From positions 1-64,000 of the forward strand of contig NZ_VIKA01000002.1 in NCBI RefSeq assembly GCF_006704265.1: a stretch of DNA of 64,000 bases. Reading direction: 5' to 3'. The stretch is from Elioraea sp. Yellowstone (GTDB lineage: Bacteria; Pseudomonadota; Alphaproteobacteria; Acetobacterales; Acetobacteraceae). This document shows positions 58,634-64,000 of the stretch, piece after piece. Within the stretch, counting starts at the first letter, position 1. Each line of letters starts with the position of its first letter. The notes under the pieces were generated by a model. The model was not told the DNA's origin, ran no database searches, and was given only the letters and a program-made list of their open reading frames with translations. The translations under genes and the position numbers were made by a program.

Positions 58634-59080
58634 TCATGCCGGCACCATCAGGACGTCGAACGACCCCGGCCTGCCCTTGCATGCCAGGATGGCTTCCGCG
58701 GTGGCCTCGTAAACCTCTACGCCGTGCGACCGTAGCCACGTGACCTTCCAATGCGGCGTCACGTTGGTCTTCACCACCTCCACCGCCGTCGTGACCTTCC
58801 CGCCCGCGATCAGCACCATGTCGCAGATGCAGATCAGCGCTCCCCACCGCTTGCGCAGCGTGGGGAGGGTGGGCTTCCGGCTGAACCCACAAGCGTCCCA
58901 GGCGGTCACGCCACCGCCACCCTCGGTGAACGGATACTCGACCACCACGCGGAAGGGCGCCGGCTCGCTTGCTTCGGCAGCGAAGGAGGTCAGCCACTTC
59001 GCCAAGCGGAGCTTTGCGCGGGTGTGCTCCGCGCTCTCGTTGATCTGCAGAGCACGGCGATGTCGACCGGGAGGTGCCAT
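58634..59080 (-). CDS. Phage protein of unknown function, nuclease-like segment
   Basis: A 148-residue protein with ESAEHTRAKLRLAKWLTSFA, a central WDACGFSRKPTLPTLRKRW and ICDMVLIAGGKVTTAVEVVK. The Asp and the Glu-x-x-Lys near 85-107 faintly resemble a CoiA- or PD-(D/E)XK-like core, but I am not confident. An AT-rich promoter-like patch precedes it. Confidence 0.5.
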   Translation of the reverse strand: MAPPGRHRRALQINESAEHTRAKLRLAKWLTSFAAEASEPAPFRVVVEYPFTEGGGGVTAWDACGFSRKPTLPTLRKRWGALICICDMVLIAGGKVTTAVEVVKTNVTPHWKVTWLRSHGVEVYEATAEAILACKGRPGSFDVLMVPA

Positions 59081-59117
59081 CTACGCAATCCCTCCGAGCG
59101 CGACAGAACCCCCGGCT

Positions 59118-59162
59118 ATCTCATTGATATATATATTATTGTTGTTTCTGTTATTATGTAGC
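59118..59162. promoter_or_regulatory. AT-rich island between primase and downstream gene
   Basis: About 45 bases with very high A+T (TGATATATATATTATTGTTG and TTCTGTTATTATGTAG) in otherwise strongly GC-rich DNA. On the minus strand it could provide a promoter for the 58634-59080 gene. Next to a primase it could also serve as a duplex-unwinding element. Confidence 0.5.
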
Positions 59163-59285
59163 GGGGTGTCCTGGCCTGCACCCGCGCACGCGTGGCAGCG
59201 GGTCTTTCCCCCGCGCCCGCGCACGAAAGCACAGAACCCACAAAAGCCTGATTTCAAGGACTTGGAGGTAGGGCGCGGCGTTTCG

Positions 59286-61688
59286 TTATTCATCGCTGCC
59301 GGCCTCCTCCCCTGCCGGGTCCTGGGACGCCTGGACCAGCACATAGCGGGGGCCCGGCGGACGGCCGACCCCGGTGTAGGGCGGCGGTGCTGTCTCCATG
59401 ACCACCCCGTTCGTCACCAGCGCGTCGATCACCTCGCCGAACTCGCGTGCGGTCAGCTTCAGCCCCTTGTGGAACAGGTCGCGCCGGCTGCACGGGCCGT
59501 GCTTGCTGATGATGTTGATGGCCTTGTTCAGCCGCTTCTCGAACTCGCTGTCGGCGAGGAAGCGTTGCGCGTCGCGGAGCACGGTCCTGGTGCAGTGCTC
59601 GGCCAGCGCCCAGCCCCAGGACAGCTCCGCCTCGGTGATCGCTGGATGCGCGGGGTTGCGGCTGATGGCGCAGATCAGCGCGAGCTTGCTGGCGTTCTCG
59701 CCGAGCCGGTTGACGATGGCGGCTTGCGGCGTGCCGGCCACCTTCGTTGCCCAGGCGTCCTCCTCGGCCAGCTTGCGGTCGTGCAAGACCTCGGCCGCGG
59801 CGGTCATCGGCACGGTGTAGGGCGCGGGCTCCTCGGTCGCCGTCATCGGCGCCACATGCACGTCTGGCAGGTTGCCTCGCGGCAGCGCATCGCCGTGCCC
59901 GCGCGCGATCGCTTTCAGCGCTTCGAGCAGTTCCGCCGGCGGCGTGATGATCCCTGCATCGCGGTTCCGCTCCGGCCGATCGGTGTCGGTGACGAACACC
60001 AGGAAGCGTGCGAGGGAGCCGTCCATCATCGCGCCGCCCTCAAGCGCCTTCCAGAATGTCGAGGGAGTGGTGGTGCCGAAGAAGCAGACGCAGGGCTGGT
60101 GGATGTCGACGCGGGGCGCGTCCTTCTTGTTGGCGTACTCCGTGCCGCGATAGATGCCCTTCGCCCGGCTGTAGAGCTTCATCAGTTCGGACCAGATGTC
60201 CGCTTTGTGCGCCGGGGCCCTGCCGCCCGTGACGGTGCCGAGGAACAGGCCGAACTCGTCGATCTGGAACAGCCGCGCCGGATGCTGCTCCAGGGCGGAG
60301 AGCATGCCGCGCCCCGAGGCGAGGTTCTCGCCGCCGAGGTAGTGATCCAGCTTCGCCAGATCGAAGCAGCGGCGGATCACCTCCGGCGCATGGTCCTTCC
60401 CGCCGCCGCTCTCGGCGACGGCCGCGACGTAGACGTTGGTGCGGAGGTCCGTGCGGGTGCGATACTTCCGTCCGGCCAGTGCCCCGACGGCACAGATGGC
60501 CGCGCCGAGGGCGAGGAAGGGCTGCGGCCGCAGCGCGGTCCTGCAGCACTCGTCGACGAGCATCTGCAAGACGCCGCCGGGCTGCATGATGTTGGCCGGA
60601 ACGGGCAGCGGCTTGGCCTGCTGCTTGGCGCGGCTTGCGTACAGCGAGGACAGGAACGGTGCTGCGGGATGGATCGCGTTCTCGTGCGGCGTCAGCTCTG
60701 CCCTGGCGAGCAGCGCGGCCGCCGGATGCGGCTGCGCCATCTGGCTGGCCACGCTGCCGTTGAGGATCATCGCTGGCTCCGGCACCCAGCCACGATCGAT
60801 CGCGAGCTGGTAGATCGTGCCCGCACCGACGCTGTGGGGCCGGAAGCCGGCCCAGCGGCGTTCCGGTGTGTCGGCGCGGCCGGACTGGCCGGATTTGCGT
60901 GATTGGCGCGACCAGTCGAGCCAGAGCTCGCGCCCGTCCTCGCCGAGCGCTGCCTTGATGGCGTTGCCGATGGTGATCCATTCGTTGCCGGGCAGGTCAT
61001 GGTTCGGCAGCCAGGCCAGCGCCGCGGCGATCGCCTCGCGTGTGCCCTTGGGATCGCCCGGGCCATTGCAGGGCCGGCTCGCAGCGTCCTGGGGCAGCAG
61101 AGATGCCGTTCTGGCCTCGGCCGGCACGAGCGCGCTGGCGGCATCCAGGAAAGCGTGGCAGGCGGCTTCGTCCACCGCCGGCAGCCGATCGCGCGGCACG
61201 TCCAGCAGGCTCGCCTCCGGCCAGGCATAGGGCTGGCCGGTGTCGGGGTGGATGGCGTGGGCGACGAACTGCTGGCCGCGCGCCAGGAGCTCGATCGGGT
61301 GGCGCTTGCGGCCGGCAAACGCGCTCTCGGCGCGATAGACCAGCAGCCGCTTCGGCGCGCGGCCGATGCGCCAGCACGGCGTCTCGCCGAGCATGGTGGT
61401 GGCAAGAGTGGTGAGCTCGATCGCCAACGCGGCATCGAGGACGTCGATGTCGATGCCGACCACCGAACCGGTGGCGATGCCGATGCCGCAGCCAGGCCAG
61501 CGCGACCAGATCTCGATCTCGGCGCTGGTGGTCGCGCGGTCGCAGTGCCGGGCCCAGCCAGGATAGGGCTGCCACGCGCCGCCGCGGAACCGGCCGGGCA
61601 CCTTGCTCGCCGGCATGATCGGGATCACCGGATAGCCGTTGTCGGCGAGGCGCGCGCCGTGCTCGGCCATGAAGCAGCGATCGGTCAT
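59286..61688 (-). CDS. Primase-polymerase with PriCT-2 and DUF3987-like ATPase domain
   Basis: An 800-residue replication protein. The N-terminal prim-pol (AEP) domain includes DNGYPVIPIMPASKVPGRF and IGIATGSVVGIDIDVLDAAL with acidic metal ligands. A PriCT-2-like segment follows (LAWLPNHDLPGNEWITIGNA). The C-terminal ATPase of the DUF3987 type has GGGKDHAPE as a Walker-A-like loop and QIDEFG as a Walker B. ATG 61688 overlaps the DUF6511 stop. It should prime and help unwind phage DNA. Confidence 0.85.
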   Translation of the reverse strand: MTDRCFMAEHGARLADNGYPVIPIMPASKVPGRFRGGAWQPYPGWARHCDRATTSAEIEIWSRWPGCGIGIATGSVVGIDIDVLDAALAIELTTLATTMLGETPCWRIGRAPKRLLVYRAESAFAGRKRHPIELLARGQQFVAHAIHPDTGQPYAWPEASLLDVPRDRLPAVDEAACHAFLDAASALVPAEARTASLLPQDAASRPCNGPGDPKGTREAIAAALAWLPNHDLPGNEWITIGNAIKAALGEDGRELWLDWSRQSRKSGQSGRADTPERRWAGFRPHSVGAGTIYQLAIDRGWVPEPAMILNGSVASQMAQPHPAAALLARAELTPHENAIHPAAPFLSSLYASRAKQQAKPLPVPANIMQPGGVLQMLVDECCRTALRPQPFLALGAAICAVGALAGRKYRTRTDLRTNVYVAAVAESGGGKDHAPEVIRRCFDLAKLDHYLGGENLASGRGMLSALEQHPARLFQIDEFGLFLGTVTGGRAPAHKADIWSELMKLYSRAKGIYRGTEYANKKDAPRVDIHQPCVCFFGTTTPSTFWKALEGGAMMDGSLARFLVFVTDTDRPERNRDAGIITPPAELLEALKAIARGHGDALPRGNLPDVHVAPMTATEEPAPYTVPMTAAAEVLHDRKLAEEDAWATKVAGTPQAAIVNRLGENASKLALICAISRNPAHPAITEAELSWGWALAEHCTRTVLRDAQRFLADSEFEKRLNKAINIISKHGPCSRRDLFHKGLKLTAREFGEVIDALVTNGVVMETAPPPYTGVGRPPGPRYVLVQASQDPAGEEAGSDE

Positions 61689-62038
61689 GGCAGGGCCTGC
61701 CCCCTGTGAGGCAGAGCCAGATGCCGCCCCTGCTCCAGACGCCGCGCAAGCTCGTCCTGGTAGGCCGTGACGATCACCTCGAGCAGCGTCAGCCACTCCG
61801 CCTCGGTGAGCCGCGCGAGATCGGTCTTGCCGATGCTCTCCAGGTACTCGCCGGCCAGCGGGCTGGCGGCGGCGATCGCAGCGATCTCGTGCTCGTCGGG
61901 GTCAACCATGCCCCAGCTCCGGCAGAGCGCGTTCATGCAGCGCATGGAGCAGGCCGGCAGGATCGTGGAGGGCAGCACCAGCGGGTCGAACCAGCCGAAG
62001 CCGCGCGCGGTTCTGAGCCGACACGCGCTGCATCTCAC
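61685..62038 (-). CDS. DUF6511-like phage protein
   Basis: A 117-residue protein starting at GTG 62038, with RCSACRLRTARGFGWFDPL, CSMRCMNALCRSW and MVDPDEHEIAAIAAASPLAG. The Cys pairs form a zinc-ribbon-like module as in DUF6511 proteins next to phage helicases. Start and stop overlap the neighbours (GTGA and ATGA), so helicase, this protein and primase are translationally coupled. Confidence 0.7.
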   Translation of the reverse strand: MRCSACRLRTARGFGWFDPLVLPSTILPACSMRCMNALCRSWGMVDPDEHEIAAIAAASPLAGEYLESIGKTDLARLTEAEWLTLLEVIVTAYQDELARRLEQGRHLALPHRGQALP

Positions 62039-64000
62039 CCGAACCTCGCCGCGGTGATCTCGGTGTATTGCCCGGTGGGGCGCACCTGGATGGCGACGGG
62101 CTGGCGCAGGGCGTTCGACGCCGCGAGCGCCTCGTCGACCGAGCACGGGACGGGCAGGTGCGGTGCGCGCCTCCGCCACCAACCGACCGCCTTCTCGCGC
62201 GGATAGCCGGTGTGCTGGAGGCAGACCCATTCGCTGTGTCGTGCCAGCCCGCATTCGTAGGTGACGCGCAGCGAGGGCGGCCTGCCGGGCTTCTCGTGGC
62301 GGGCGTAGCTGACGCCGGTGACGTCGCACCACGCCGCCTGGATCTGCGTCGAGAGCAGCGCGTCCGCCGCCGCCCGCGGTGCCACCTTCACCACCGGTGG
62401 CGGGAACTCGTGATCGCACGCGATGCAGCGCCGCACGCTGGCATGGTTGATGGTCTGGCATTCCGGGCAGACCTTGATCGGTGCCTCGCCGTCGCCGGCC
62501 GGCTCCTTCTTCCGCCCGTCCACCATGTCGATGGGGCCGTGCCGCGACGTGTTGCCGGCGAAGTCGAGAACGAGGCAGTCGTCCTTGCCCTCGGCGAGGC
62601 GGGTGCCCCGGCCGACCATCTGCACGTAGAGCCCGACGCTCTTCGTCGGCCGCAGCAGCGCGATCAGGTCGGTGCCCGGCGCATCGAAGCCGGTGGTCAG
62701 CACGTTGGCGTTGGTGACGCAGCGCAACCGCCCGGCCTTGAAGGCCGCGAGGATGCCGTCACGCTCCGGCGCTGGCGTGTCGCCGGTGACGGCCTCGCAG
62801 GAGATGCCGTGCTCGCGGATCGCGTCCCGCACGTGCCGCGCATGCGCGACCCCGGAGCAGAACACCAGCCACGATCCGCGGCCCTCGCCGTGCTGCACGA
62901 TCTCGGCGACGGCGGCGCGCGTAACCTCGTCGCGGTCCACTGCCGCCTCGAGGTCCTTGGCGATGAACTCCCCGCCGCGCGTGCCCACACCCGCGACGTC
63001 GAGCTGGGTCTCGGTCTGCTTCGGCACCACGGGACAGAGATAGCCCTGCTGGATCATGTCCAGCACGGGCACCTCGTAGGCGATGTCGGTGAACAAGCGA
63101 TCCTTGCCCTCATGCAGCAGGCCGCTGTCGAGCCGATACGGCGTGGCGGTGAAGCCGACGACCTTCAGCAGCCCGGCATTGATCTCGTTCAGCTGCGCGA
63201 GGAACGAGCGGTACATGCCGCTGTCGCTGCGTCCGAGCAGGTGCGCCTCGTCGATCAGCACCAGGTCGCAGCGCTGCACCTTGTAGGCGTGACGGTGGAT
63301 CGACTGGATGCCGGCGAACAGGATCTGCGCGTGGATGTCGCGGCGGGACAGGCCGGCCGAGTAGATGCCGGCCGGCGCCTCAGGCCAGGCGCGAATGAGG
63401 GCCTGGAAATTCTGGGAGATCAGTTCCCGCTGGTGGGTCAAGACCAGCACACGCGTATCGGCGTAGGCCGCGATCGCCTCGCGGATGAAGCCGGCGATGA
63501 CGACGCTCTTGCCGGTGTTATGGTGAACCGTGAAATCCGCGGTCAGGTAGAGATGATCGCCATCGAGGCTGAAGCCGAAGAAGTCATCCTCCGGCAGTGG
63601 CCGTAGATCGAATCCGGTGACCAGCGGGTTCTTCTTCTGGCGTCGCGGCGCAGCGCGTTTCCGTGCGACGCGGGTCGGGATCATGTCCGTGTCGCCGCTT
63701 ATGGTGACGCGCCAGTAGGTGCCGCCGGATCCATTCTGATCGAACTTGCGACATGGCTGGCATGATGCGGCCAGTCCAAGACTGCGCGCGACGAACGTCA
63801 CATCGCGGGCCAGCCTCTCCGACTTGCTGATGAAGTCGAAGCCGGTCCCGCCGAACAGATGCCCATCGGTGTCGAGAAGCCCCGCGAGGACACCGAGCCG
63901 GACATCCCTGCTGCCCAGCTTGTAGATGTCAGGGATGAACTTCTCGGCTGCGTTACGACCGGAGACGCCAAGCTGCCGCAGGATCGCAGTCACCCTGTTG
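62035..64000 (-). CDS. DEAH-box SF2 helicase interrupted by an intein, 5-prime end beyond window
   Basis: The frame is open to base 64000, so the true start is outside. The helicase half (62035-63516) begins TGKSVVIAGF, the end of a P-loop. It then shows DLVLIDEAHLL (DEAH), GFTATPYR, and QMVGRGTRL (motif VI), with a Cys zinc-finger-like CPECQTINHASVRRCIACDH later. Upstream of TGKS the protein is an intein (63517 onward): it ends ADFTVHHN, and the LAGLIDADG-type motif LAGLLDTDG lies at 63862-63888. Splicing would join the out-of-window N-extein to Thr-Gly-Lys-Ser and restore the ATP site. The helicase probably acts in phage replication. Confidence 0.88.
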   Translation of the reverse strand, partial: NRVTAILRQLGVSGRNAAEKFIPDIYKLGSRDVRLGVLAGLLDTDGHLFGGTGFDFISKSERLARDVTFVARSLGLAASCQPCRKFDQNGSGGTYWRVTISGDTDMIPTRVARKRAAPRRQKKNPLVTGFDLRPLPEDDFFGFSLDGDHLYLTADFTVHHNTGKSVVIAGFIREAIAAYADTRVLVLTHQRELISQNFQALIRAWPEAPAGIYSAGLSRRDIHAQILFAGIQSIHRHAYKVQRCDLVLIDEAHLLGRSDSGMYRSFLAQLNEINAGLLKVVGFTATPYRLDSGLLHEGKDRLFTDIAYEVPVLDMIQQGYLCPVVPKQTETQLDVAGVGTRGGEFIAKDLEAAVDRDEVTRAAVAEIVQHGEGRGSWLVFCSGVAHARHVRDAIREHGISCEAVTGDTPAPERDGILAAFKAGRLRCVTNANVLTTGFDAPGTDLIALLRPTKSVGLYVQMVGRGTRLAEGKDDCLVLDFAGNTSRHGPIDMVDGRKKEPAGDGEAPIKVCPECQTINHASVRRCIACDHEFPPPVVKVAPRAAADALLSTQIQAAWCDVTGVSYARHEKPGRPPSLRVTYECGLARHSEWVCLQHTGYPREKAVGWWRRRAPHLPVPCSVDEALAASNALRQPVAIQVRPTGQYTEITAARFG
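63517..64000 (-). other. Intein (C-terminal part, with LAGLIDADG homing-endonuclease domain)
   Basis: The last residue is Asn encoded at 63517-63519, in the C-terminal HHN splice motif, followed by the +1 Thr of the extein P-loop (TGKS). EDDFFGFSLDGDHLYLTADF just before it is the usual block F region. SRDVRLGVLAGLLDTDGHL is probably the second LAGLIDADG motif, and the first, with the N-terminal splice block, lies beyond the edge. It is the only intein I see in the window. Confidence 0.9.

Noticed and set aside
62068-63606. A 512-codon plus-strand frame opposite the helicase
   Set aside because: No domain; it mirrors the helicase, whose motifs are clear.

Overview
The window looks like chromosome from a high-GC alphaproteobacterium. 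By eye G+C is about two thirds or more. A member of the Rhodospirillales, possibly Acetobacteraceae, would fit, but no taxonomic marker gene is present. The left half (about 1-30.3 kb) is a metal, mainly copper, homeostasis island. The right half (about 30.5-64 kb) is a lambda-type siphovirus prophage that runs off the right edge.

Left edge: a four-repeat subtype I-E CRISPR array (108-319). Its degenerate last repeat abuts, to the base, a truncated coding region (320-583). Next come an RcnR/CsoR-type metal sensor with an MFS exporter that has a histidine-rich tail (1144-2771, probably nickel or cobalt efflux), and a minus-strand two-domain multicopper oxidase, ZIP transporter and cupredoxin-like protein (2781-5638). 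These diverge from a DtxR/MntR-like and a MerR-like regulator (5723-6675) across a TTAGT-N4-ACTAA palindrome. cueR-copA and copZ (6679-10103) diverge across two CueR-type dyads. phaA and a DUF3141 protein follow (10411-13394). Then come a two-component system with DUF411 (13848-16499), a Met-rich Spy/CpxP-like protein and a YVTN propeller (16564-18499), a DCC-family protein, a DUF305 protein, and an operon of DUF2933, a methyltransferase-like membrane protein, CopB ATPase, an extra PBP2 and a four-helix membrane protein (20119-25635). The island ends with two more multicopper oxidases, a cytochrome c, a YtkA-like protein and a small secreted protein (25744-30301). A shared motif (consensus GCAAYACTTTGTCATGA, resembling a CusR/CopR half-site) occurs at five intergenic places. 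It suggests that the local two-component system controls much of the island and perhaps phaA.

The prophage is read almost entirely from the minus strand, right to left, with stop and start codons overlapping throughout. Right to left it carries: a DEAH-box helicase interrupted in its P-loop by an intein, DUF6511, a primase-polymerase/ATPase, a RuvC-like resolvase, HU, two ParB-methyltransferase fusions followed by a PD-(D/E)XK-like nuclease, small early proteins, terminase, gpW, portal, S49 protease, decoration and capsid proteins, lysis genes with a nested spanin pair, tail tube, tail chaperones G and GT (with a GGGAAAC slippery site), tape measure, tail tip and a beta-helix spike. The only plus-strand genes are a Phd/toxin pair (38855-39551) inserted between tail genes. 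A family of six 31-34 bp palindromes is scattered through the prophage, one of them in frame inside the terminase gene. Integrase, repressor and attachment sites are not visible.
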